Of a DNA stretch of 44,136 bases, positions 15,843 through 23,468 are shown piece by piece (position 1 is the first letter of the stretch; each line of letters begins with the position of its first letter). The notes below the pieces were generated by a model, which saw only the letters and a list, made by a program, of their open reading frames with translations, was not told the origin of the DNA and ran no database searches. Source of the DNA: an uncultured archaeon (GTDB lineage: Archaea > Thermoproteota > Bathyarchaeia > Bathyarchaeales > Bathycorpusculaceae); assembly GCA_938023865.1 (NCBI GenBank), contig CALJDG010000003.1, positions 1-44,136 on the forward strand, read 5' to 3'. The position numbers and the translations under genes are program-made.

Positions 15843-16805
15843 TCACGTTCTCTTTATAGCTGCCTCCACCTCTGCCGCAGTCATTTCGTGTGGAAGAGCC
15901 GAGAACCGCTCAGGACAGCAGTTCCTAACAAGATCTTCAAAGTAGCTTAATTCCTCGCTTGTCCTCAGGTAAACCTTGGATATGACGTCTATGTTCCGCT
16001 TTACATGGTCGATCAGCCTCTCAAAGTTTATTTCCAGATCTGTGAAGTCCCTTATTACCTCCCTGCGCGGCTTAAGGGCGACGAACTTACGCAGGTCTCC
16101 GAGGACAGTTTCAGCATCTTTATATTCTATGCGCAGGTAAAGGTGGGGCATCTCACCTATCTTGCTTCTCGTTGTCGGCTGAACCTGGAGGGCTTTCCAC
16201 ACGAAGTTGTCGAAGAGTTTCAAGTCGGTCATGGTCATCCCTGTTCCCTTAGCCCTTCTGCCGCTCACGACTCCATAAAAGCCAATTAGGGAATAGTAGA
16301 TGCGCCAGTCTCTGCCCATTGTGCCATACCTTTCAGCCGCCTCTCTGCCGGAGAAAACCGATGTTATCGCAGAGGAGTCCATCAGTTCAACCGCATGAAG
16401 CGAGAAGCCCCATGTGAACTGTACTGGACCTATGAACGATTTTGAGGCACCTTTTTCCCCCTCGCCCTTGCCGATGGGTACGGTCGCTCCGAAAAGCCGC
16501 GCATCTATACACTTATTGAGCACTTCGTGAACCCTCTTCTCGTCGAGGGTTCCAAGCAGCTTCTCAACTCTCGTATCGGCCCTAACGCTTTCGCCGGAGA
16601 TCTTAGTCACATAAACGTAGTCTTCGCCGAAATGCTCGACGATGTAGTCTCGGAAAAACCTTTTGAGCCTGACGTCCGAGACGAGGTTTATGTTTGTTTT
16701 CGGGTCGATCCTCGGCCTGTTCTCCGCATCGGGGTCACCGTTTGGATTGCACACTTTCGCTTCGTATATTAACAGGATCTCGCTGTTCGGAATTTCTTCT
16801 TTCAT
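15843..16805 (-). CDS. cas7: Cas7 (Csh2-type) Cascade backbone subunit
   Basis: 320 aa from the ATG at 16805, which has a strong GGAGGTGA site upstream; a GTG at 16817 overlapping the cas8 stop (GTGA) is the alternative. EILLIYEAKVCNPNGDPDAE is the diagnostic Csh2 N-terminus, followed by RLKRFFRDYI, GATVPIG and SFIGPVQFTWG. Cas7 polymerises along the spacer part of the crRNA. Position cas8-cas7-cas5 is the standard I-B order. Confidence 0.96.
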   Translation of the reverse strand: MKEEIPNSEILLIYEAKVCNPNGDPDAENRPRIDPKTNINLVSDVRLKRFFRDYIVEHFGEDYVYVTKISGESVRADTRVEKLLGTLDEKRVHEVLNKCIDARLFGATVPIGKGEGEKGASKSFIGPVQFTWGFSLHAVELMDSSAITSVFSGREAAERYGTMGRDWRIYYSLIGFYGVVSGRRAKGTGMTMTDLKLFDNFVWKALQVQPTTRSKIGEMPHLYLRIEYKDAETVLGDLRKFVALKPRREVIRDFTDLEINFERLIDHVKRNIDVISKVYLRTSEELSYFEDLVRNCCPERFSALPHEMTAAEVEAAIKRT

Positions 16806-16813
16806 TTCGCTTC

Positions 16814-18664
16814 TCACCTCCTGCTCGTTATAGCTTGAAGAGTCGCATATGCGTACCCGGAAAGTATGTAAAACACGTTGTCTATTGGATTCCGAAGCGC
16901 TTCCAAGTTTCTATCCAACATCATCTTCATACACGCGTAGATTGCCTCATTGCGGTCGTTCAACGCCCTGTAGTTCCTCAATCCCTCAAGCGTATGGTTG
17001 GCTAGAAGTTTCACCCTCTCAGCAGACATTCCCTCAAAGTTTATCTTATTAAGCACAGCTTTTTTCTCATCGCCCTTGTTGTACTGTTCTATCCCTATCT
17101 TTCCAACGAGGACTCCGAGCAAGAAAAGCGCCTTCTGCCACTCCGCATATCCCACCGCTGAGAAGAAAGCTTCAACGTCTTCGTCAGGGATTTTGACGGA
17201 ATCTGCCTTGCTCTCTAACCCCATTTTAGTAACCCCAACTTCTCCTAAAAGTTTTAGTAACAAGTTGTACTTTAAAAGACCTCTGCAAAGCCATGGCTCC
17301 CATCCGCCTTTTTTGGGCCGTTCTATATCGTATCCCTCATATGCCTCGTACCTATTAATCCTGGCAAAAAGAACCGCCCTGGAAATTATGTTTTCAAAGG
17401 GATAGGCTGTGTTGGTCATCATCGAATCGAACAGCATCACCAAAGGTTCCCATTCAACCCTATCCCGCGTCTTCTTTAAAGGAAATATTTTTTTAATATT
17501 TTCGAACCCGATGGACCATTGTTCAATTGCCTCATGGAATATCGCTGCGGCTACTTCCGAAATTTTATAGGATAATCGGGCCAATTCTGGCAGCCTCATC
17601 AATGGCACGTCTTGAATTAGATATTGGAAAGAAAAGTGCGATGATCTCCTGTATCCAAATAACAAGTTCAAGAAGATGCGCGCAGAACCATACTGGCTCT
17701 CCATGAGGCCATCCATGAGCGTTTCGACCTCCTCCAGGCTTCTGTAAGCCTTTACCACATTGAAAGCTGATCGCACTTTCTGGGCAATGCTTTCCAAATC
17801 CGCGTATGACAATTTCATCCCCATGAACTTGGGTATGATGGAGGTCTTCAATTTCACAGGAGATTCGTCTCCGATCGTTGCGACCAAATTTTGCTCTACA
17901 AATCTCAAGCCCAGCACGAGCTTTTCCTTGCAGTCCGGACATATAGCGTGTGTTTTCAACATGTTTTCAGGTTTTCTACTTAATCCGGAAATGAAGCCCG
18001 TTTTGTCAACATTATAGATGCATAGCAACGTCCCCTCAGGGTAGGATGGGTTAGTCAACACCTCCTTTTTCTCACCGCAAATATGGCATCTTCCAGGCAG
18101 AATTGGGTACTCTTTACTTCCAGCCGCATACTGCATAAATCGCAGGAACTTCCGGTAGCCAGGCTCCTTGACCAACTCTATGACTTTTCCATCCTTTCTC
18201 ACACAAGCCGTAAATAGGGCAATTTCTCTCAGACAATGTCCCTTTTGGGTAAGCACGGCTTCAATATCATAAGCATGCTTCTTGTCCGGAAAGAACTTCT
18301 CCACAACCTCGCTGAAAATGCGCTGCAACCTCCTTATGTCTTCATCAGTAAACGCCCTTTCGTTGATTTCGCTGATTATGCGGCCAATAGCCCACTTCTC
18401 AGGCTTGCGTGGATCAAGCAGGTACTTTGGGTTATTGGTGGTCAGTACAACCTGCGGTTTCTGGCCTACTGCATTACCGATCCAAAAAAACTCCTTCGCC
18501 CTTTCCACATCACATTTAATGCCACAGTCACAATCCAATTTACCGTTATCCAGGTCAAAAATAATTCTAGCGAGCAAGGTTCCTCTGCCTTTAATCCTTT
18601 CTGGGAGGAACTCAAACCCGTTTGAGAACAGCACCTCGCCAATCTCCCTCAATGCATCAAACAT
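16814..18664 (-). CDS. cas8b: Cas8b (Csh1-type) Cascade large subunit
   Basis: 616 aa, usual length for Csh1. Two Cys pairs form a zinc site: CHICGEKKEVL (about residue 193) and CPDCKEKL (about 238), as in Csh1. A further CDCGIKC lies near 38-46. The Cas8 subunit recognises the PAM and helps load Cas3. The ATG shares a base with the cas6 TAA (TAATG), with GAGGTGG upstream. Family assignment relies on position, length and the zinc site, because Cas8 proteins diverge quickly. Confidence 0.9.
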   Translation of the reverse strand: MFDALREIGEVLFSNGFEFLPERIKGRGTLLARIIFDLDNGKLDCDCGIKCDVERAKEFFWIGNAVGQKPQVVLTTNNPKYLLDPRKPEKWAIGRIISEINERAFTDEDIRRLQRIFSEVVEKFFPDKKHAYDIEAVLTQKGHCLREIALFTACVRKDGKVIELVKEPGYRKFLRFMQYAAGSKEYPILPGRCHICGEKKEVLTNPSYPEGTLLCIYNVDKTGFISGLSRKPENMLKTHAICPDCKEKLVLGLRFVEQNLVATIGDESPVKLKTSIIPKFMGMKLSYADLESIAQKVRSAFNVVKAYRSLEEVETLMDGLMESQYGSARIFLNLLFGYRRSSHFSFQYLIQDVPLMRLPELARLSYKISEVAAAIFHEAIEQWSIGFENIKKIFPLKKTRDRVEWEPLVMLFDSMMTNTAYPFENIISRAVLFARINRYEAYEGYDIERPKKGGWEPWLCRGLLKYNLLLKLLGEVGVTKMGLESKADSVKIPDEDVEAFFSAVGYAEWQKALFLLGVLVGKIGIEQYNKGDEKKAVLNKINFEGMSAERVKLLANHTLEGLRNYRALNDRNEAIYACMKMMLDRNLEALRNPIDNVFYILSGYAYATLQAITSRR

Positions 18665-19398
18665 TAAACCACCTCAAACATTCCAAGGCCCTGGGAGTTT
18701 TTAGCGCCGAGGCCCGCTTCATACGCCGTCGTAATGAGTGCCCTAGGACCAGCCAATGAAAAACGCCCCATCCAACCCTTCACCAGGGTGCCTTTGTACA
18801 TTACCACCACTTCCTTAACCCTTAGAGGCTTAACCACGATGTCCGATTTTATATTTTTGCTAGAAAGCAAAAAATGCTTCTTCTTTATATTGGAGTTTAT
18901 AAGAACTGAAAACTCTTTCTCGTAGGGTGAGAAATAATACGTCTTTTTCTTGCCGTCAGGGGTCATAAGGGTGCTGTACACGGTTAGGGGGGAAAGCATG
19001 TGGATCTTTATTTTGCCGTTTTTCATAGCGGGTTTTGCAGGGAAAGCCAATTCAGCGACCTTAAGGGTTCGCCGACCCAAAACAATGAAGCCCTTCGTTA
19101 CAATTGTATTTGTAAGATCTTCAACAAATTTTTCAATGGGAGAAGAAACATGCAACGTTATGTCGCCCTTGTAGATAAACCGTTTGTTATCTTTATCTAA
19201 CTTGCAATGCCCCTCGAGCCTTGAAAACGTGAACATTTTGAACTGCCTTTTGCCAAAAAGGAAACCCTTATCATGGAGAAAATCAGCCAATTCTCGAGAG
19301 ATATTGCGATAAATAGCGGCTTGAACGAGGCGATTATAATCTACAGGTAAAACAACACACCCGCTTTCCGGATCTTTAAGCGTCAATCGCATTCTCAC
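18664..19398 (-). CDS. cas6: Cas6 pre-crRNA endoribonuclease
   Basis: 244 aa, GTG start (an ATG two codons later is possible). The C-terminal GLGAKNSQGLGMFEVV is the glycine-rich loop that defines Cas6, and the two RAMP/ferredoxin halves are visible. A His in the N-terminal part (FLHDKGFLFGKR) is a candidate catalytic residue. Cas6 cuts within the repeats to give crRNAs with an 8-nt 5' handle. As first gene of the operon it lies nearest the promoter region at 19409-19449. Confidence 0.95.
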   Translation of the reverse strand: MRMRLTLKDPESGCVVLPVDYNRLVQAAIYRNISRELADFLHDKGFLFGKRQFKMFTFSRLEGHCKLDKDNKRFIYKGDITLHVSSPIEKFVEDLTNTIVTKGFIVLGRRTLKVAELAFPAKPAMKNGKIKIHMLSPLTVYSTLMTPDGKKKTYYFSPYEKEFSVLINSNIKKKHFLLSSKNIKSDIVVKPLRVKEVVVMYKGTLVKGWMGRFSLAGPRALITTAYEAGLGAKNSQGLGMFEVV

Positions 19399-19408
19399 GG
19401 ATCAAAAG

Positions 19409-19449
19409 CCACCTTGAACACTAAATTTATTGCAATTACCTTTAAAAAT
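19409..19449 (-). promoter_or_regulatory. putative promoter and ribosome-binding site of the cas operon
   Basis: On the minus strand a TATA-like ATTTTTAAAGG (19439-19449) lies about 42 bases before the cas6 GTG, and AAGGTGG (19409-19415) lies ten bases before it, as a ribosome-binding site. Transcription start is expected about 25 bases from the TATA box, leaving a short leader. Not otherwise tested. Confidence 0.45.
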
Positions 19450-19546
19450 GATGCGCATAATTAAGTATCTAACTATAAGATTCGTTTTATGTTAGCAGCG
19501 ATTGATGGAACATGTTTATATGGTGTTCCAGCCCATTCCTCTTCTG

Positions 19547-20026
19547 TTAACGTTGGGGATTCCAGTTTTTCCATGTGTTGGCCTCTCCTGCTTCGGTTTT
19601 AGGCACGATCAGCCATATGTCGTAGAAAAGCGTTGGCCTAAACATTCTCGGTATCTCTGCGAGGAACTCTAGGATTATGCTATCTTCGGTTTCAGCTCCA
19701 GACCTGTAAAAAACCTTTTTCAGGCAGGGTTCCGAACATGCCCAACACATAGCTTTGTTTCCTAACGGATTTTCGTCGCATTCAATCACTCCACAATCAC
19801 ACCCATCCCCCTCAAGATATGAAACACGGTCTAAAAGCAGGTTATACAGCTCCCCCTCACTTATCGCGACAAGCTGCCTAGGCGAAGTCTTAAAATGCTC
19901 ACAAAAGCCCCAAGCCTGCGGAGGTAAACATCAGCCGTAACCCTTGAGCCCGCGGGCAACATTTTCATACCAGCGCCTAACATCATTATCAGCAAGCAAA
20001 TAACCATACTTAGATTTACCGGCCAC
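19547..20026 (-). pseudogene. truncated, frameshifted integrase N-terminus fused to unrelated tail
   Basis: From GTG 20026 the frame reads KYGYLLADNDVRRWYENVAR, the usual beginning of archaeal tyrosine integrases. One frame over it continues SRVTADVYLRRLGAF, then back in the first frame CEHFKTSPRQLVAISEGE and LYNLLLDRVSYLEG. Two compensating one-base indels about 40 bases apart therefore break the core-binding domain. After that the frame passes without a stop into GCDCGVIECDENPLGNKAM and CWACSEPCLKKVF (80 aa to 19547), which is not integrase-like; it is Cys-rich and unknown to me. The catalytic domain is missing. A TATA-like TTTATATAG lies at 20055-20063. It starts 58 bases from the tRNA-Arg CCA end. 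Confidence 0.7.
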
Positions 20027-20083
20027 AGCCTGTCCCCAAGGGAATAATTTACTGACTATATAAAGGACTCGAACCCCAAAAAG

Positions 20084-20098
20084 TGGCGGGCCCGCGGG
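20084..20098. repeat. tRNA-Arg 3' end, candidate att site of the CRISPR island
   Basis: TGGCGGGCCCGCGGG covers the encoded CCA (20084-20086), the discriminator and acceptor 3' strand, and the first T-arm bases of tRNA-Arg. It is identical to 9497-9511. An integrase remnant lies immediately on the island side. Confidence 0.6.
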
Positions 20099-20194
20099 GA
20101 TTTGAACCCCGGTTCTCCGGCTCCGGAGGCTTGCGCACATGCATGCACAAAAAATGCATGTTCGGCGCCTTAATCCATACTGGGCTACGGGCCC
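20087..20194 (-). tRNA. tRNA-Arg (anticodon CCG) with 32-nt intron
   Basis: Minus strand. Acceptor strands GGGCCCG (20194-20188) and CGGGCCC (20094-20088) pair perfectly; discriminator G, CCA encoded at 20086-20084. The T arm contains GGGGTTCAAATCCCC. The anticodon arm CCGGC-CTCCGGA-GCCGG, anticodon CCG, forms only after removing 32 nt (20131-20162) between positions 29 and 30. The intron contains self-complementary CATGCA/TGCATG. Intron length and site are the same as in the tRNA-Gly at 8488. The 3' end appears to serve as an integration site (see 9497-9511). Confidence 0.9.
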
Positions 20195-20242
20195 TCCGAG
20201 GGATAAATCTGCACTTGGCAGAATTAATTGTTGTCGTGTTGG

Positions 20243-20743
20243 CTAAATCTCTATTAGTTCTTCGTTTATCCACCATGCCTTTTTCTTTCCGCCCTTTTCT
20301 CCCGGATAATATTCTATTATTGGTTTGCCCAGCTGCTTTTTTGAGGCTTTTTCCATTCTTCTTAGGCGGTTTAGGATTAGCCATCTGTTTGTTTTTGTGT
20401 ATTCGGCTAGTTCTGGCGTGGTTGCACCTTTGTAGTGCATTAGGTAGTCGACTATTTTGTGGTCTAACTCATCTATACAGAAGGTGTGTGGATTCGTTCT
20501 GCCTCTCTCGTAGGTGAGCAGTTCTAAGTCTGCTAGATACTTTCTTATTTGGGAGAAATCAGCCTCAATTTTTTCAAGCCGCCTTTCTAACTCGAAAATC
20601 TTGTCTGGTTTGGGCGTTTTCTGAAGCTTTTCTATTATGGCATCTCTTATGAAGTTGCTTCTTTCGCCTTCTGGAACGCGTAAAAGCAGCTCCTTATAAA
20701 CATCGTCAGGTATTTTTACCGAGATTACTCTTAATTCGCTCAT
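20243..20743 (-). CDS. ribbon-helix-helix plus winged-helix regulator
   Basis: 166 aa. Residues 3-41 (LRVISVKIPDDVYKELLLRV then ERSNFIRDAIIEKL) are a ribbon-helix-helix DNA-binding domain. About 48-75 form a coiled coil (KIFELERRLEKIEADFSQIR), probably a dimer or tetramer contact. From about 92 (DELDHKIVDYLMHYKGATTP) to the end is a winged-helix domain with a C-terminal wing (KKKAWWINEELIEI). It is thus a regulator with two DNA-binding modules. It lies between tRNA-Arg and the divergent FBP aldolase/phosphatase gene and might act on the palindromes there, but that is inference. Confidence 0.75.
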   Translation of the reverse strand: MSELRVISVKIPDDVYKELLLRVPEGERSNFIRDAIIEKLQKTPKPDKIFELERRLEKIEADFSQIRKYLADLELLTYERGRTNPHTFCIDELDHKIVDYLMHYKGATTPELAEYTKTNRWLILNRLRRMEKASKKQLGKPIIEYYPGEKGGKKKAWWINEELIEI

Positions 20744-20790
20744 GCGCTTATCCGCTCTTTTATACTGTTGTTTTTATTTCCTTCGGAAAT

Positions 20791-20819
20791 CTTTTAAAAG
20801 CTAGAGGGTAAAACTCTAG
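20791..20819 (+). promoter_or_regulatory. promoter and palindromic operator of the FBP aldolase/phosphatase gene
   Basis: CTTTTAAAAG (20791-20800) is a TATA-like sequence and a perfect palindrome. It is followed directly by CTAGAG (20801-20806) and its inverted partner CTCTAG (20814-20819). The arrangement TATA box then inverted repeat, ending 28 bases before the ATG, is where an archaeal repressor would block transcription start. Confidence 0.5.
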
Positions 20820-20847
20820 ACCGAGTTCCGATTCAAAGTGGTATGTC

Positions 20848-21969
20848 ATGCCTAGAAAAACCACAATTTCCCTTATAAAATGTGATGTTGGCTCCTTAGC
20901 GGGGCATCATGTTGTCCCAAAACCCATTCTAAACATTGGGGATAAAAATTTAAAAAAAGCCAAGGAAGAGGGCTTGATAAACAGTTACTATGTTTTTAAT
21001 GTTGGCGACGATCTAGAGCTTTTAATGGTTCATGAAAAGGGCGAGTCAAACCCTGAAATCCACAAGCTTGCGTGGAACACTTTTCAGGAGGCTGCCAACA
21101 AGGCCTTAGAGCTGAAGCTTTACGGTGCTGGACAAGATTTGATAAAAAACGCCTTCAGCGGGACAGTCCGGGGGCTCGGCCCAGGAGTGGCTGAAATGGA
21201 GATTGAAGAGAGAAAATCTGAACCTATAGTTATATTTGCGGCTGATAAGACTTCGGCTGGAAGTTTTAATATGCCCTTATTTCGGATGTTTGCTGACCCG
21301 ATGAATACTGCTGGGCTTGTTATAGACCCAAACATGGCAGGCGGTTTCAAGTTTGAAGTTGTCGATGCACAGGAGGGAAGGAAAGTTGTGCTTGAGTGCC
21401 CAAATGAAATGTACGAGCTTATTGCTTTAATTGGGACTGTTGAGCGTTACATAGTTTCGCGGGTTTGGCGCCGCAGAGACGATTTAATATGTGCTTCTGG
21501 TAGTGTAACGAAGCTATCGCTGATTGCTGGAAAATATGTTGGGAAAGATGACCCGGTAATGATTGTGAGGACACAGTATGGCCTGCCAGCGGTCGGCGAG
21601 GTTCTTGCGCCTTTCATGCATAGCTATTTGGTGGCTGGTTGGATGAGAGGCAGCCACTGGGGGCCGTTGATGCCTGTTGGTTTGAAGGATGCCCGATGCA
21701 CGCTTTTTGATGGTCCTCCGCGGATGGTGGCTTTAGGCTTTCAAGTTGCAGAGGGTGCGATAGCAAGCGATGACGATGGAAAGCCTATGGTAACAGACCT
21801 TTTCGATGATCCAGCCTTTGCCCTTGCGAGAAAGGAGGCGTTGAAGTATGCCACGATGCTCAGACGTATGGGTGAGTTTGAGCCGGCCCGCCTAAGTGCT
21901 GAATCCATGGAATATACGACGCTGCCACAGATCATTGAGAAGTTGAGGGAGAGGTTTACGCCGATATAA
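20848..21969 (+). CDS. fbp: fructose 1,6-bisphosphate aldolase/phosphatase
   Basis: 373 aa, usual for the archaeal bifunctional enzyme (class V FBPase). TTISLIKCDVGSLAGHHVVP is the characteristic N-terminus, with the metal-binding Asp and His. FAADKTSAGSFNMPLFRMFADP is the central metal-binding and active-site motif. MIVRTQYGLPAVGEVLAPF and the C-terminal MEYTTLPQI hold tyrosines that align with the aldolase/phosphatase active-site region. It joins dihydroxyacetone phosphate and glyceraldehyde 3-phosphate and then removes the 1-phosphate, giving fructose 6-phosphate: a one-way gluconeogenic step in the cytoplasm. Transcribed alone, with the operator-like palindrome upstream. Confidence 0.96.
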   Translation: MPRKTTISLIKCDVGSLAGHHVVPKPILNIGDKNLKKAKEEGLINSYYVFNVGDDLELLMVHEKGESNPEIHKLAWNTFQEAANKALELKLYGAGQDLIKNAFSGTVRGLGPGVAEMEIEERKSEPIVIFAADKTSAGSFNMPLFRMFADPMNTAGLVIDPNMAGGFKFEVVDAQEGRKVVLECPNEMYELIALIGTVERYIVSRVWRRRDDLICASGSVTKLSLIAGKYVGKDDPVMIVRTQYGLPAVGEVLAPFMHSYLVAGWMRGSHWGPLMPVGLKDARCTLFDGPPRMVALGFQVAEGAIASDDDGKPMVTDLFDDPAFALARKEALKYATMLRRMGEFEPARLSAESMEYTTLPQIIEKLRERFTPI

Positions 21970-21985
21970 GGTGTTGCTAAGGTTT

Positions 21986-22534
21986 TCACTGCCGTCTGAT
22001 TTGCGCCAACTCCTCACATCGGCTCCTAACGACTTGGTAGAGTTTACTCCGCAGCTCCTCACCAGACAATTTTCGCTCTCTTATAAGTGCTGTTTTTTTG
22101 GCAAGTTCTGCATCGCCTAATCCTACAAACCATGCTTCAAAATCCCCACGATTCAGGTGGAACTCTATTGAGCCGATGTCAATTTTCTGAACCTTCTCGC
22201 AGAAGTCTCCGAGGCTTACGGCGTAAACACCTAATGGCTTGCCTATATCCACATAGAAATAGAAGGCTTTTTCCGCTGGTACGTAATCCAAAATTTGCCG
22301 AGCCTTTTCGATATTTATTATTGGCAAGCCTAAAGCTTCACGTCCTTTTTCAGTTATGGCGTAGTATCCTTTCTCCACAGCACTAACATAACCCATTTTT
22401 GCGAGACCCACGACATGCATCATAACTGTTGGAAAGCTCAGCCCCACTTCCTTTGCCACCTCCATCGGTTTAACGGGCCTGTTTAGCATCCATATTGTTT
22501 CCAGAACAAGCTTTTTCACGGGCGATAAACTCAC
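21986..22534 (-). CDS. winged-helix regulator with DUF5752 domain
   Basis: 182 aa. Residues 1-75 are a winged helix (VKKLVLETIWMLNRPVKPME, then SFPTVMMHVVGLAKMGYVSA, wing KGYYAITEKGREAL). Residues about 90-180 fit DUF5752: AFYFYVDIGKPLGVYAVSLG, IGSIEFHLNRGDFEAWF, LGDAELAKK and a closing helical RSKLYQVVRSRCEEL. It is convergent with fbp and divergent from the KaiC-like gene, 130 bp apart, so it may control the KaiC/primase-like pair (inference). Confidence 0.8.
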   Translation of the reverse strand: MSLSPVKKLVLETIWMLNRPVKPMEVAKEVGLSFPTVMMHVVGLAKMGYVSAVEKGYYAITEKGREALGLPIINIEKARQILDYVPAEKAFYFYVDIGKPLGVYAVSLGDFCEKVQKIDIGSIEFHLNRGDFEAWFVGLGDAELAKKTALIRERKLSGEELRSKLYQVVRSRCEELAQIRRQ

Positions 22535-22664
22535 GCCTATTACCTCAGTTCATTTTATACTGAAGTTTCGGCTTTTCAGACTTTCGCTTAATCCGTGTTC
22601 ATTTAAGCTATATGGAACATATAATTTATAGTATACTCACAGATATAAAATAATAGGGTCCAGT

Positions 22665-23468
22665 TTGAATGTTGAGAGACTTTCCACTGGAGTGCCAACT
22701 CTTGATAAAATGCTTGCTGGTGGGGTTCCCAGAGGTTTTTCTGTGGCTGTTACTGGCGAGCCTGGCACAGGCAAGACTATTCTCTGCATCCATTTTATAG
22801 CTCAAGGTGTCGCCGTCGGCGACAGATGCATTTACGTGACTACAGAGGAAAGCCGCGAGTCTATAATAACCCAAGCAAGCCAGTTTGGCTTCGATTTTTC
22901 CGCTGCTATAAAGGACGGCAGATTGATATTGATAGATGCGTTGATGGGGACTGAAGATCAGTGGACTATTAAAGCGTTAAGCGTTGAGGAGCTTGTAAAC
23001 AAAGTTATTGAGGCGAAGAAGGCTTTAGGCTATGGGAGAGCCCGCCTAGTTATTGATTCGCTTTCGGCTTTTTGGCTTGACAAGCCAGCCATGGCCAGGC
23101 GTCACTCATACTTTGTTAAAAAGGTTCTTTCAAAATGGGATTTCACAATATTGGCGACATCACAGTATGCTATAACCACTTCAGAGGCTTTCGGTTGGGG
23201 AGTTGAGCACATAGCAGATGGCATAATAAGGTTTAGGCGCTTTGTCAGAAACGGTGTTTTGAGACGTTATGTGCTTGTTGAAAAGATGAGGCAGACGCCC
23301 CACAGTCTGCAAATGCATGAAATCACTATTGAGCATGGAAAGGGGTTGGTAATCCTTGGACCGGTCGAAGAGCGGAGGGAAGACATAGCCCTCCCTAGAA
23401 AAGTGATGGAGCGAATACAAAAAGTGGTGGAGAGACGGGATGTCGAACCTCCAAAGCCTAGCGGTTGA
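22665..23468 (+). CDS. KaiC/RadA-like ATPase
   Basis: 267 aa, TTG start. It begins RLSTGVPTLDKMLAGGVPRG, the standard KaiC opening, then GEPGTGKT (31-38, Walker A), VTTEES (catalytic Glu pair 61-62) and ARLVIDSLSAFW (about 126-137, Walker B). ILATSQYAITTSEAFGWGVE and HIADGIIRF are the later core segments. Single KaiC domain, no partner domain. Such archaeal proteins are signalling or DNA-linked ATPases; the specific role is unknown. The last 29 bases overlap the start of the primase-like gene, so the two products are probably made in a fixed ratio and may interact. Confidence 0.9.
   Translation: MNVERLSTGVPTLDKMLAGGVPRGFSVAVTGEPGTGKTILCIHFIAQGVAVGDRCIYVTTEESRESIITQASQFGFDFSAAIKDGRLILIDALMGTEDQWTIKALSVEELVNKVIEAKKALGYGRARLVIDSLSAFWLDKPAMARRHSYFVKKVLSKWDFTILATSQYAITTSEAFGWGVEHIADGIIRFRRFVRNGVLRRYVLVEKMRQTPHSLQMHEITIEHGKGLVILGPVEERREDIALPRKVMERIQKVVERRDVEPPKPSG

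Noticed and set aside
20049-20517. Frames across tRNA-Arg and the RHH regulator on either strand
   Set aside because: They span a tRNA gene or run antisense to a well supported regulator.
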